DNA of 64,000 nt from Pseudoips prasinana (GCA_951640165.1 OX621256.1:1674001-1738000); one strand, 5' to 3'. Counted from the first letter of the stretch, positions 29,819 through 40,432 are shown. Numbers and translations are program-made. Notes: generated by a model not told the origin, from the letters alone.

Positions 29819-30924
29819 GAAAATTCGGAATATTTAATTTTCCTTTGCTTAAAAAATATGTTTTTTTTTTTTTAGTTTATTGATATAGGTAATAAACTTT
29901 TATCACGTGATTTTGTTAAAAATATATTATATTAGAAGGACTCCAAGAAACCAACAATTTAAGTAAATCAAAAAAATGTTAATTATGGTATTATCTGGAC
30001 ACTTGAACAAGTTAAATACCCGTATAAAAATAGTTTTGTCAAATATTCTAAAAAATATACTATTATTGTTGTTTTCATGAATTAAAAAAAAATAATTAAC
30101 AATACTATATTATGAAAATATTTTTTGTCCGATATTTTATTTGCAGCGGTGTGCGTGCGCTGAAATCGCCTCGCGGAGCACTATTTTTAGCGTTAAATTA
30201 AAATTATAAATAATGAAGATACAGTTTCGAGAGTTGTTTCTTTAAGGATCTTTTTGCATTATGTCTTAAATATTAATTGTTTTTAAGTTAATAACACAAA
30301 ACTAATTACCTTACTATTTCAACATTATTTATCATAAATATTTTTTAATAACAATCGCTATTTGTGACCTGCTGTTAAATACTTCAAAGTATTTTTTCGA
30401 GAGGTCTTTCCAAAGCTAATGATCTACCGCTTATATATATTTAGGATCTTTATCTTTATGGAATAAAAGCATTGTTCAACAAACTATTTAATCAAAGTCC
30501 GTCTTAGAACGGGATCACGGGCCCATCCCTAGCCCCATAAATACGCTAGTCTAGTACCTACTAGGTATATATATATTTGTTTGACTGACATTGTGAAATA
30601 TTAAGTGAGCTAGGGGGGCATTCCGGAGACCTACATTCAAACTGGAGAAGATTAAATATTTATTTGAACTTGCCGACTTGTATTGCTAAATATTACACCT
30701 TCGAGTGTTCTTATTTTCCACTAAAGCCAGTGGATATCTAACTTAAACACTTAATGGGGTGTCAACCCTTATCTGTTGGGAACAGACTTTATGTATCGCG
30801 GGAATATCATGGAGGAACTTTTTTTTTTTTTTTTATGTAATGTATGATGCAATCTTGTCAATACAATCATGTAATATTTGAGTGACTCATAACTGGTTGT
30901 ATTATAGTTACCGCTCTTGTGCTA
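29819..30924. other. No recognisable feature
   Basis: Very AT-rich. Homopolymer T runs at 29863 and 30822. No frame, SINE box or terminal repeat supported. Confidence 0.4.
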
Positions 30925-31350
30925 CTGTTAAAATAAAATAAAATAAAAAAGGTTATTATTCACGAAGACTTTAAAAAAAACGCTTGTAAATAGTCAGAAC
31001 ATGTTTGTATTAATATAGTTGTCTACATTATTATTTCTAGTAACATAGATATTTAGGTACACATTGTATTGATTGTATGAAAACATTTATAAAATTTATT
31101 GTATTATAGCAATGATATTTAGCTAGCTCGTATCAAGTTATTGTCAAGAGATTATGTTTAATTATCTAGTTTAAGTCTAATATTTTTACTACATATTGTC
31201 AATGGTTCTGTCTATATTAAGGTATTATTATTATGACGGACCTTGTGTTAATAACGACGGTCGCGCTTTAATGCTCCGGATCTAATGCGCCCCAACTGAG
31301 AAGACCCAGCGAAACAAACTCAGTGGGTTCATCTACTACCGGTTTCATAG
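30925..31350 (-). mobile_element. LINE 3' end (TTTTA-tailed family), inverted sister of 1926
   Basis: Starts with (AAAAT)n tail, then GGTTATTATTCACGAAGAC, AGCGCTTGTAAAT-type text, CTTGTGTTAATAACGACGG and CAACTGAGAAGACCCAGCG. High identity to 1981-2420 on the other strand. Confidence 0.7.
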
Positions 31351-31686
31351 CAAAAATATTTATACATTTATCAATTTTTATACGTTTAGTAGCATCGATG
31401 CTACAGACATACATAAAAACCTAGGATACAAATATAAAATCCCGCATTTGAATCGTGGGTTGAATATAAATATTCAAATATTGTAAAATGTAACTGGAGT
31501 GAATAGGGCGGGACAAATTACACCCCCGATATTAATCTACCTGAATATTCTATTCCCCTTTGTATGTACTCTGTGCGGGTTCCACAAAGGATTTTGTGCT
31601 TCTAAATATTATGTGTGCGGCTCTCGGGCTCTGTAAATAGACTGTTTTGTTTATTGCAAACAAAATAATTCGTAGAACGTCTCTAA

Positions 31687-31915
31687 GGCTGAGATCTATA
31701 GAGCATACTTAGACTTTACTTAGACAGAAGTTAATGCATGTAACGAAATTACAATTGGTGTTTTGACTTTGTCTGTCTTAGCTTATGCTAAGCATAATAT
31801 TAACTTCAAAAAGTCTATAAATGCCAAATCAAAGTATAAGCTTAGCATACATTTAGCAAAGTTTTACGTAAGTAAAGTTTGAGCAAAGTCTAAGTACGCT
31901 CTATAGATCTGAGCC
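31687..31915. mobile_element. Harbinger-like MITE
   Basis: 229 bp with TIRs GGCTGAGATCTATAGAGC ... GCTCTATAGATCTGAGCC, extending about 45 bp with mismatches (GTACTTAGACTTTG/A). TAA duplicated at 31684-31686 and 31916-31918, the PIF/Harbinger TSD. No coding capacity. Confidence 0.75.
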
Positions 31916-32251
31916 TAAGTTGTGGTGAGTAGTCGGCAAGCAAAAATGAGAATTGTTTTTGAAGAAAACTTCTTTGGCGCTCGCTTGACTTCTGAAGTTA
32001 GCTGGTAAATGCGTGACGAGAGCGTTACAAAAAGTGGGATCAGGCGAGGTGAATGAAAGTTGAGAGGGAGATATAAGTTAGGGAAGATAGAAAGAGCGAG
32101 TTACGTTTCAAATATTACTATAGGGGCAAGAGAGTGAGGTGCGAGCACACATTTTTTTCTCTCTTTCTCTCATAGCTAGTTACATTTCCTATATCTAAAT
32201 TTTACTTTAATCGTGTGGTCTAAAGCATTTTATGTCTTTTTTTTAATAGCG

Positions 32252-32562
32252 TTGTTACCCACGTATATTTTATAAATTATGACAGCCCCTCCCCTGTAGG
32301 TGATAGCGTAATAATATGTAGCCTATATGTTGACCTGGCCTCTTAGTAATATTCATGCAAAATTTGAAGTAAATCCATGCAGTACTTTTTGAGTTTAGCC
32401 TGGACATACATACAGACAAACAGACACACAGACAAAAATTCTAAAAACTATATTTTTGGCTTCGATGTCGATTGTAGATCACGCCCCAACTATCCTTTTT
32501 AAAAAATATTCAATGTACAGTTTCGACTTTCCTACGATTTTATTATATGTATAGATAGAACG
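32252..32562 (+). mobile_element. Helitron-like short repeat
   Basis: Head decayed (TTGTTACCCACGTATATTTT), body GTGATAGCGTAATAATATG, TAGCCTATATGTTGACC, GTTTAGCCTGGACATAC, ending TTATTATATGTATAGAT as in the copies at 14882 and 42016. A 14-bp-arm palindrome GAACGTAACGTATA follows at 32567-32598. Confidence 0.55.
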
Positions 32563-32598
32563 TAACGTATACGTATATACGTTACGTTCGTTGATATT

Positions 32599-34289
32599 AT
32601 AAGTAGTCCATTAGAGATCAGACCTCCCCTCAGGGTGGTTACTGACGAGTAGAGGGTTAGATTGAAGCACGTATTGTGCAACTGCTGCTCTACGTTAATA
32701 CAGTAAGAGCCAGTAATCCGATTGCGGATAGGGTAATAGTCGTAGTGGCACGTCAGCGATAGGTAAGTCGTGAGCTTGTCGTAAAGAGTTCCTGGGTGAC
32801 AGTGATTGTGACACAGTGAAGACGATTGGGGTAATTGTGACTGCTACGGTCATCAAGGGACATTTTATATCTAAATCATACAATTTGATTGCCCCGTGGG
32901 TGTACCATCGTCGGTGTCGCAGTTCATTTTTCAACTCTTCCCCACTCTCCAATAAGCTCATGTAACTTACACTCAGAATTGCACCAAAAAAATTGTTATT
33001 TATACATTTACTAGCTCTGCCCCGAGAAAAAAATCGCAATGTGATGTCAGGAGAAATTTGCGAAAAGTTCATTTAAAAAAATTCCATCTCGAATACTACG
33101 CAAAATCGTAGAACATACATGGGAGTGATTCGGATACTCCTCATCATAAAGTATCTAAAGGAGACGGGGATTTCTGGGCCTGACTGTAATGAGTTGAAAT
33201 ATGGTTTAAAAAAAGCGTTATATTTTTCTATTTCAAACTGTAAAAATTTGACCCAATTTACAATCAGAGAAAGATCAAAATAAGTTTAAGTCACAAATTG
33301 AATTGGTTGTTGATTACTATAATAGATTAAGGTTCATGAGTTCAAATAATGTAATATAAAAACTCTTGCACCTGACACCAGATAACCGATTTAATCATAA
33401 TAATTATTAAATACATAAATTAATGTCAACAGTAAAAAATAAAATATCATAAAATAAAATAAATACAAATCATAATATCGTATAAGGTAATCGTTGAAAT
33501 CGATTTATTATTTCTTGGCAACTATATTTTTAATCTATGCTGACAGTGACTGGTGACAGATTTTGAATCCTAATCTATGATCGGTCACTCGTTTCTCGTA
33601 TCGTTTAGTGCGTGTGTGATTTGAGTATTTTTTATTGTTTTGCTTAAATATCCCTCGACAGTTGCATTCTCTATACGGACTTCTGATATTGCTTAACGTG
33701 TACGACTTTTGCTAACATACTGGACACGGATAACTATTAAATAGCAATCTTCCTTAAAAATCAGCTGTTTAGTATAGGTTGGTACATAACCTCTCTATTA
33801 AGTTCTAAATCTTTTATAACTTTTTGGAATTTTTAGTGATTGGCTTATAATTTATAGACCCATAAATTGTAATAACTAATAATAACTTTTATCTTTTACA
33901 TCCGGGCCCAATATTGTATAAAACGTATCCGTCTCCTTTTGCGTTTGAACGTCAATTTCTCGGCCAGCCTGTATAGAACATAATTATGAAGAATAAATTA
34001 CACCAAAATAAGTAAAACTTATTAAATTTTATTAACAATAAAGACAATATTATGCTATTACTTAGAGTGTAATGTATTACCCCCTTTATCCGACTCATAG
34101 AGCAAAGGAACGCTCTATCTCGCTTAAAATTAACGCAGAGAGCCCTTTACATATAAAGCAACGATCTCGTTGACTGCTTCGCTGGTCTAGCGGTAGAGAG
34201 TGAATCTCTAATAAAAGTAAATTTAAACTCTAAAATAAGTAAATTTGAGAATATTCTGCAAATAAAATTTCTTAGTATCAGCCCTAATA
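32599..34289. other. Unassigned stretch
   Basis: 32695-33072 has an open minus-strand frame of 125 codons with no recognisable domain. It begins beside CTAGCTCTGCCCCGAG (33010), another Helitron-like head, so I do not call a gene. 34178-34212 (GCTGGTCTAGCGGTAGAGAG) is a tRNA-like D-arm, perhaps a SINE scrap. The rest is AT-rich. Confidence 0.35.
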
Positions 34290-34500
34290 GTTGACGGTAT
34301 CACACTCCTGTGCCTCGAAGAGTACGTAAAGCCGTCAGTCCTGAATCTGACCTTATTCCGGTCGTGTCATCGGATTATGACATTGATGGATGGCTGAAAG
34401 TGACCCTGTGTTTGCGCACACACTTATTCACTATAATATGTCCCGGCCAATATCCATTGAGACTGACCACCGTAGCCGAAATTAAGCCAAAGGAACTTTC
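34290..34500 (+). mobile_element. T3 SINE 3' half
   Basis: GTATCACACTCCTGTGCCTC, GTGTCATCGGATTATGAC, GTGTTTGCGCACACACTTAT, ATATGTCCCGGCCAATATCC and GACCACCGTAGCCGAAATTA. Decayed relative to 16554. Confidence 0.55.
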
Positions 34501-35395
34501 TTAAAGATCCCGTATTTAAAAGAAATAAAAGATACTCCAGGGGTTTGTTCCGCGTTCGCCTCGCGAAGTTTTGCCCCACATAAAAAATTCCGCATTCGCC
34601 ATACATTTTGTTCCTTTTTAGCCCCAAATGTAATATTTATTTTAAATTTAATATTTTATTCCTGTTTCGTCCTATTTGCCTTTCCTTATTCGCCTCGAAT
34701 ACTTTTTGTGTCCAAATTAATAGAATTTTAGTACAGACAGCATGCAAACTTTTTAAAGACAATAATTATTCAATCATAAACTAGGTAGGATACTATGGTA
34801 GACTTAGTGGTGGCCTACTTGGTATTGGAGAAACAGAGGTTGAAAACTATGATAAATATTATGATTAAAATATGGTATTAAAAAATTGACAAAGATACAA
34901 ACATTTCTAACTTCCTGCATATAATAGATCAGTTCCCCCCGTACAACAAAATACCGCCTTACCCATTTAATATTTGACTTGAATGGAAACCAAAACCGCA
35001 TATTTTGGCCTAGCTTTGTATATTATCTAACCAAAGCACCAACAGGCCTTTCATAATAATATTATAACACGTTTTAATTTGCTAACCATACTTTGGTTGG
35101 TACGTAAGTAGGGCGAAACAGGAATCAAATTTAATATGGGGCAAAAGAAGAATTTTTTGGAATGTAGGACGAAAAAGTGGGGCAAAAGTGGAACAAACCA
35201 CTCCAGGTACTAGCTCGACATAGCCTGACAAATGCATAAGCATAAGTCACTATGATATCGTAATCAGTCTACATACTTAAAGATCCCGTATTATAAAGAA
35301 TAACAAAGAAATAAAAGATACTCCAGGTACTAGCTCAACATAGCCTGACAAATGCATAAGCATAAGTCACTATGATGTCGTAATCAGTCTAGCAC
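34501..35395. repeat. Tandem duplication (about 118-bp unit) with an insertion in its first unit
   Basis: Unit 1 is 34501-34541 joined to 35208-35276. Unit 2 is 35277-35395. Both contain TTAAAGATCCCGTATT, AGATACTCCAGGTACTAGCT, CATAGCCTGACAAATGC and GTAATCAGTCTA. Unit 1 is cut in two by the hAT-like element. Confidence 0.8.
34542..35199. mobile_element. hAT- or P-like non-autonomous DNA transposon
   Basis: 658 bp with perfect 10-bp TIRs GGTTTGTTCC / GGAACAAACC, then weaker inverted similarity (GCCCC, TTCGTCC, ATTCC words). Flanked by the 8-bp TSD ACTCCAGG (34534-34541, 35200-35207). The uninterrupted target is visible in the neighbouring tandem unit. No transposase frame. Confidence 0.8.
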
Positions 35396-36499
35396 AAATA
35401 CGAGCTATCTGTGTAGTGCTAACTAATGGTGTTTATACTGAACAACGTCATATGCTCACAGATTTTAATATGACACAGATAAGAAACTGAGAGTATGAGG
35501 AACAGGAATCATTAATCGATATTTATTTTCATCTATTCTCATGTTTGTGGTAAATGATTGCACATATTTGTGTGCATGAACATGTCTGTTTGTCTTGTGT
35601 CTGGCTGTAATTATCAGAAGAATTATAAGAAATACTGAAACAAGCATTCAAAATCATACAATTCCTACTAATTCTAATAAAATATTTTATAAAATGATTA
35701 TTACAATTTCTTTATTTATTTATATAAAAAAATTACAGCTACATGCCATTTCAAATAAAGTTTAGGTTAGAAACAGTGAGCCAATTACAAGTTTTCACTT
35801 ATAGACCCATTATATTATTCAAGTGACACTACAATGAGTGGACTAACTTACGAATTACCTAGGTGTATTATTGAACATTAACTTACTTTATATGTACATA
35901 CAATGGTGTGTTTGAGTAAATGTATGAGTGAGAGACGGAAATTCGTATTAGGACTAAACTAAATCGCTGCTGCTTAAATAAAATAATACCTAATAAATGA
36001 TTTTCTTTTGCATAATGTACATGGAGATTAAACGTATAACGTAAATAGTCACCCCTATTAACTCCTAATGGGAATACGTCGAATTACTAATCAGCCTGTA
36101 TATTTAAGTGTGAAAATCATAATAAAGAACTTTGATTGAAATCTCAAAAGGGGTTGATATGAGTGACAAAAATAGATGTCAATTATAAGACTAAGATGTA
36201 AAGAATAGGTCTTTATATTATTTTATTTATTTGTGCCCTGGATTCTGTAATCCGCCATCACATGAATGAACATAAGTTTTGCTTCTCTTTGGTACTTATT
36301 GTTCTGTGGCATCGACGTTCTGCGCTAGACATTCGCAGTTTAATAAATTGTACCGATCTTTCATTGCCATTTTCAATGTTGTGTCTGTTTGTAATATTGA
36401 TATTGAAACCGGTTATTTCAATATTGATATTAATATTGAAATAACCGGTTTTTACTACATTAATATGAATATATATACGTTACATACACCAAAATGACA
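35396..36499. other. Unassigned stretch with SINE scrap and one hairpin
   Basis: 35566-35615 (+) TTTGTGTGCATGAACATGTC, TGTTTGTCTTGTGTCTGG is a T2 body scrap. 36407-36450 is a 19-bp-arm hairpin (AACCGGTTATTTCAATATT and complement, 6-nt loop). The remainder is AT-rich without a supported frame. Confidence 0.45.
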
Positions 36500-36712
36500 T
36501 TTTTTACAATTTTTGTCTGTCTGTCTGTCTGTTTGTTCCGGCTAATCTCTGAAATGGCTGGACCAATTTTGACGATACTTTTATTGGCAGGTAGCTGATG
36601 TAATAAGGAGTAACTTAGGCTACTTTTATTTTAGAAAAAGTCTTTTATTTTACAAAAAAAAATGAAATCAACTAATTAACACGCGGACGAAGTCGCGGGC
36701 ACAGCTAGTACT
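36500..36712 (-). mobile_element. Helitron-like repeat 15 nt from a Patj splice donor
   Basis: Minus strand begins ACTAGCTGTGCCCGCGACTT, CGTCCGCGTGTTAATTAG and ends in a (GACA)n region (CAGACAGACAGACAGAC). The head is the usual one for this class. It lies inside the intron, its border at about 36711 against the donor at 36727. Confidence 0.6.
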
Positions 36713-36727
36713 TAAATATAAACATAC

Positions 36728-36852
36728 CTTCTTCACAAACGTATCCGGCGACAGTGATACCGAGGCCGAGCGCAGAATCCTTGTTCAATTCCACGTCGTA
36801 ACTCAAGGTCTCCGGCTCATTGATGCCGCGCACAGCCATGTCCAGGGGTAGT
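36728..36852 (-). CDS. Patj: Patj exon: first half of a PDZ domain
   Basis: 125-nt exon. Acceptor TCTCTCCACAG just above 36852, donor AAG|GTATGT at 36728. Completing the codon from exon 37846, it reads RLPLDMAVRGINEPETL, then SYDVELNKDSALGLGITVAG and YVCEE. GLGI is the carboxylate-binding loop of a PDZ domain and the preceding strand is canonical. The exon ends in phase 1 and joins the exon at 6943-7034 across 29.7 kb. It supplies half of the peptide-binding groove of what should be PDZ2 of Patj. Confidence 0.87.
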
Positions 36853-37205
36853 CTGTGGAGAGATGTGATCTTAAAGGTGTATCAAGTAATCATAAAAATC
36901 AAGTAAGTTGACTCTCTAGTAAACTTCTGATCAGGTAAACACTTGTGCCGCTCGGGCGGTGCACTCCTGTGAAACTGGCCGCCATAGCCAAAGCTCAAAG
37001 GTCCGTAATATCGAGTGTCCACAGTGGCCTATTAAATTGATTAGGCATGTGCATTTGTTGCTTCACCTTATAATATTTTTATAGCTGTTAGGACCCCATT
37101 TTAATACCATTTGTGCCATCAGGTCTTCCGTAGAGCGGATGTTGTGGTAGAGAGAATGCTTAATGCCTGCGCCATATTCCTTGTTTGCACATCAAAGTTG
37201 ACATT

Positions 37206-37570
37206 ATCATCATCATATCAGCCGAAAGCCGCACACTCCTCGACAATAGCCTCCCCCAAAGATGTCCAATTGCCGGTCTTGCACTATAACTTAATACAAG
37301 CTAGCTAAATATCACTACTATTATAAAATAAATTGTATAAATATTTTAACATTCCGTGTACCTAAATATCTGTGATATGCAACTAGAAATAATAACTGTA
37401 TTACTACAAATATGTTCTGACTATTTATAGCGCTTTTTTGAAGTCTACGTGAGTAAAAACCTTTTTTATTTTATTTTATTTTATCCGCATCCAGCGACCC
37501 TCACAAGAACATAGGTCCATCTTGTAGGGGGCCTGCGTCTTCCGGTTTGTGGTCGCCACTCGAGAACCAT
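37206..37570 (-). mobile_element. RTE 3' fragment split by a LINE 3' end
   Basis: 37206-37288 (ATCATATCAGCCGAAAGCCG, GATGTCCAATTGCCGGTC) and 37486-37567 (TCCGCATCCAGCGACCCTC, CGTCTTCCGGTTTGTGGTCG) are contiguous in the RTE LINE. Between them, 37289-37485 (+) is a TTTTA-tailed LINE 3' end (AAGTCTACGTGAGTAAAAAC, (ATTTT)n). Confidence 0.75.
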
Positions 37571-37606
37571 TGACATACTGCTATTTATGTAGATTAAACT
37601 TAAAGT

Positions 37607-37795
37607 TTGCTGTGTGGCTGAAACAAATAAAACCACCTCATCAGAGGGGGCGTAGAAGTTGTCCAGAGCGAATATCAACAGCAGCGTCTTTCCGTGAACT
37701 ACAACCCTCATAATACGATTGCCAAGTGGTAGGATAATATCATATTATATCCTCCCATCAAGGAAGGCTTGTCCAGTAGTGGACGTCTTTATGTT
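37607..37795 (+). mobile_element. Short RTE-derived copy, decayed
   Basis: TTGCTGTGTGGCTGAAAC, GGGGGCGTAGAAGTTGTCC, ATACGATTGCCAAGTGG, CCCATCAAGGAAGGCTTGTC, CAGTAGTGGACGTCTTTATG: 5' end joined to 3' end, with deletions. Confidence 0.65.
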
Positions 37796-37845
37796 AACGA
37801 ACTTTTGGAGTGCCCAACTTCAATGCAAAAGGTGAGTAAATTTAC

Positions 37846-37952
37846 CTCATAGGAGGTGGCTGCTGCAACGGAGGGGGTATAAACGCGGGAGGTGGCTTGG
37901 GAGACGGAGCCAGCGCACCTCGGGGCACTACAGCTACTATCGACGCCACCGG
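37846..37952 (-). CDS. Patj: Patj exon: Pro-rich linker
   Basis: 107-nt exon with acceptor TTGTTTCCAG and donor ATGAG|GTAAAT. It encodes PVASIVAVVPRGALAPSPKP followed by PPAFIPPPLQQPPPM, a proline-rich spacer between PDZ1 and PDZ2. Phase 0 in, phase 2 out; it completes an Arg codon with the next exon. The Pro-rich content is typical of flexible linkers in scaffold proteins. Confidence 0.82.
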
Positions 37953-38640
37953 CTGGAAACAAGAAATATAATTAGCAAATCTAAATGTTAAGAAGAATCT
38001 TCACATTACTTGAAAAATACTTCTAACTACAGTTAACAAACGTGTTGTTTAGCCAGCACAATATAGTGCTAGCGAGTTGTATGACACAGATGTTTTGCCA
38101 TGTGAAGCTTTCCTAAAAAAAACCGATGGGTAACTGGGTAATGAGTCCGCTCAAGGAACGTCTGAGAGTAAACTTGGAAATTAGCAGTTAGCTCCCATAG
38201 GTCAGTATATTTAAAAACTCTGTTCTAAGCATTTATGTCTCGACAATTTCGACTGAACTTAAGAACTGATACTAATGAGACACGAAAATCCACAATACTA
38301 TCAGCACGACCAGCTAGATTTTTAAAACCTAATCTCAAATCCTGAAGCGAAAGCCAATGAGGAAATACAAAAATTATTTGTGCCTGCCGTTCATACTGGT
38401 ATGATTTAATTGATTGAGTTCCAATCCAATTGAGACTCCAGTTCCATATGATCACTAAAATTGGTTTCTTAACTATATAAGCCCAGATATTCCTTTCCTA
38501 ATGACCTAGTCACTAAAAAGGCTTACTAAGCTGGTAAAGGGGGCTACCACTAACCAGACTTAGGTCTTAGAGTTGGGCTCAAGATTACAGGCAGACTTTA
38601 TAAATTGGGCATTGAAACCATGAAGTAATGATCTACTCAC

Positions 38641-38811
38641 TCTGTGATGCAGTCTCTCCTCTATAATAGTGGGTGGTGGTGAAGGTGGTGATGCATCTTC
38701 ACATAACGCTCCAAAGCCATCGTGCCCCGCTTCTGCCAACCGCCGCTCCAACTCTATAGGGTCTGCTAGGAGTCGGGACGGTACCACCGGTGCTGGCGAC
38801 TGCCCCAGCGG
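38641..38811 (-). CDS. Patj: Patj exon: linker with DP.ELERRL motif
   Basis: 171-nt exon, exactly 57 codons, phase 0 at both ends. Acceptor TTTCTTTGCAG, donor AGA|GTGAGT. Reads PLGQSPAPVVPSRLLADPIE, LERRLAEAGHDGFGALCEDA, SPPSPPPTIIEERLHHR. The VPxRxLxDPxELER stretch agrees with my recollection of the segment upstream of PDZ2 in fly Patj, which anchors the gene identity. Confidence 0.85.
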
Positions 38812-38887
38812 CTGCAAAGAAACATTTCTTTAATAAAATTAATCTAGAAGTATTCTTTTATTTATTAGAATCATTGAACCAAGATTA

Positions 38888-39113
38888 TACATCATCATGT
38901 CAGCTAAATTATCTCCACAGCTGTACAAAAGCCTACCCAAATAAAATATGCCATAATCGCGACGCTTGGCAGACGGGTTGGTGATCGCAGTTTGATGGTC
39001 ATAGTTCACAGAAAAACGTTGCTGCACATTCTCTGGTAGATATTCCCTTGGAACGATTTCTACGCCCCTCACGGGATGAGATGGGGTGATGATATTCTTT
39101 GCCGTCACCACAC
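38888..39113 (-). mobile_element. Short RTE-derived copy
   Basis: CATCATGTCAGCTAAATTAT (3' end), GCCATAATCGCGACGCTTGG, CGGGTTGGTGATCGCAG, CCCCTCACGGGATGAGATGG, GCCGTCACCACACA (5' end). Inserted in a Patj intron. A short CA-rich duplication (CACACACCACACACC) follows the 5' end. Confidence 0.75.
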
Positions 39114-39382
39114 ACCACACACCACACTAATTATTAAGATTGCACAAGCGTTAGCTTAATTTTAATTATAGGTACCTAATTCTCTGTGACTATAGATCAC
39201 AGCGTGCAAATTGTTATGAACAAACATAATATAATCCACTTCATGAATTTCAACATCTCCGTAATGGGATTGTGTCGAAATATTCCAACTAATGGATGAA
39301 GATACCGTAAGCACATCTGCAGCAAACGCTACGCAGTAAATTTTACCAACGAAGTTCAGGTTCAAATGATTTTTTTCATGTA

Positions 39383-39640
39383 CCGCCGCCCATGGACACT
39401 CGCAACACGAGAGGAGCCGCAAGTGCGTTGTCAGCCTTTAAGAAAAGAAAAAGGTCCATTCTTGAAGGTTGTCATGTTGGTTGCCAAACAAGCATATAGC
39501 CCGCCTGGTAGTAAGCGGTTATCGAAATAGATGCTTACAACACACAAGATATCGCTCATGCATTGCTGACTATTCCCCTACCTGATGAGCTTTGCCGCCT
39601 TACTCACACCAGTACCATAAAATTAACATAATATAATTTA
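39383..39640. repeat. Family G fragments
   Basis: GTACCGCCGCCCATGGACAC, TCGCAACACGAGAGGAGCC and GCGTTGTCAGCCTTTAAG match the middle of family G at 27262. A second, weaker stretch runs to 39640 (TGAGCTTTGCCGCCTTACTC). A 13-bp-arm hairpin GAATTGTATTCTG sits at 39644-39673. Confidence 0.5.
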
Positions 39641-39873
39641 CTTGAATTGTATTCTGCTTACAGAATACAATTCAGAGGCTTTGTTTACCATAATCCTCTA
39701 CACACACGGTGCGCATGCTTCAACTTTGGGTTGATAAGGCTCTAATTAATGAGATATATAGATATCACATTAGCTGCCCTAGAAAATAGCAAAATATTGT
39801 TATACACAACTAAATCTAGTGTTGTTCAAAAGTTAACGTCCAAGATGTTTTCCACACACAATATTTAATCTAC

Positions 39874-39929
39874 CTCGGTGACTTTCCCATTGACGGTCGT
39901 AACAAGGAATGAATATTTTAACTCGTACT
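39874..39929 (-). CDS. Patj: Possible Patj exon (56 nt)
   Basis: Open in the required frame: YELKYSFLVTTVNGKVTE, then donor GAG|GTAGAT in phase 0, matching the phase-0 start of exon 38641. The acceptor is TATATAAACAG, weakly pyrimidine-rich. The residues do not match any Patj segment I remember, so it may be a lineage-specific or alternative exon, or chance. Confidence 0.42.
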
Positions 39930-40034
39930 CTGTTTATATATTTATCAGTGATAACAAATTGAGTCTTTTATCGATTAATAAAAGTATCAACGTGTAAAAT
40001 GAATATAGTAATTAGTAAAATTATAAATCATTAC

Positions 40035-40047
40035 CTGCGTGGAAATC
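40035..40047 (-). CDS. Patj: Possible 13-nt Patj microexon
   Basis: GATTTCCACGCAG between a strong acceptor TTTGTTTTTTAG and donor CAG|GTAATG. Thirteen bases give DFHA plus one base, exactly the phase needed by the exon at 39929. The intron between them would be 105 bp. Attractive by splice signals and phase, but nothing else supports it. Confidence 0.33.
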
Positions 40048-40138
40048 CTAAAAAACAAAGTGACCCAATGTTAAAAATGTTTTAACTCTAATCTAACTAG
40101 CTTAATTTGCAAGTAGCCCAGAAAATCTTGTATTTCAA

Positions 40139-40398
40139 TCATCATCATCATCATTACAGCTTAAATAAGTCCACTGCTGGACAAGCCTCCCTCAAGAATC
40201 ATCTTGAGGGGATATGCCATAATCGCCACGCTTGGCAGGCGGGTTGGCGATCGCAGTATGATGGTCGTAGTACTCAGAAGGAAGCTGCTTCCCGTCCTCT
40301 GGTAGATATTCCCTCGGGTCGACTTCTACGCCCCCCACGGGATGAGATGGGGTGATGATATTCTGATACTGATATTTGTCGCCGTCACCACACAGCAG
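40139..40398 (-). mobile_element. Short RTE-derived copy, reference copy
   Basis: 260 bp: (ATC)n, AAGTCCACTGCTGGACAAGC, CTCCCTCAAGAATCATCTTG (junction palindrome), GCCATAATCGCCACGCTTGG, CAGGCGGGTTGGCGATCGCA, ACTTCTACGCCCCCCACGGG, TCGCCGTCACCACACAGCAG. Nearly identical to 29567. Confidence 0.85.
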
Positions 40399-40432
40399 TG
40401 TATTTCAATACCCTCTACTATTTGTTCATCAT

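Larger units (their letters stand above)
7035..36727 (-). other. Patj: 29.7-kb Patj intron, filled with transposons
   Basis: Intron between the two halves of the PDZ domain, bounded by donor AAG|GTATGT at 36728 and acceptor CTACAG at 7035. The reading frame is phase 1 on both sides. It holds both RTE LINEs with long open frames and dozens of SINEs, MITEs and LINE ends annotated separately. No host exon was seen inside. Confidence 0.8.
36853..37845 (-). other. Patj: Patj intron with RTE and LINE pieces
   Basis: 993-bp intron. It contains a T3 SINE scrap near 36960-37000 (CTGGCCGCCATAGCC), the nested RTE/LINE unit 37206-37570 and the short RTE derivative 37607-37795. Confidence 0.75.

Noticed and set aside
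32695..33072. 125-codon minus-strand open frame
   Set aside because: Composition and residues look random, it overlaps a Helitron-like head, and nothing links it to a protein family.
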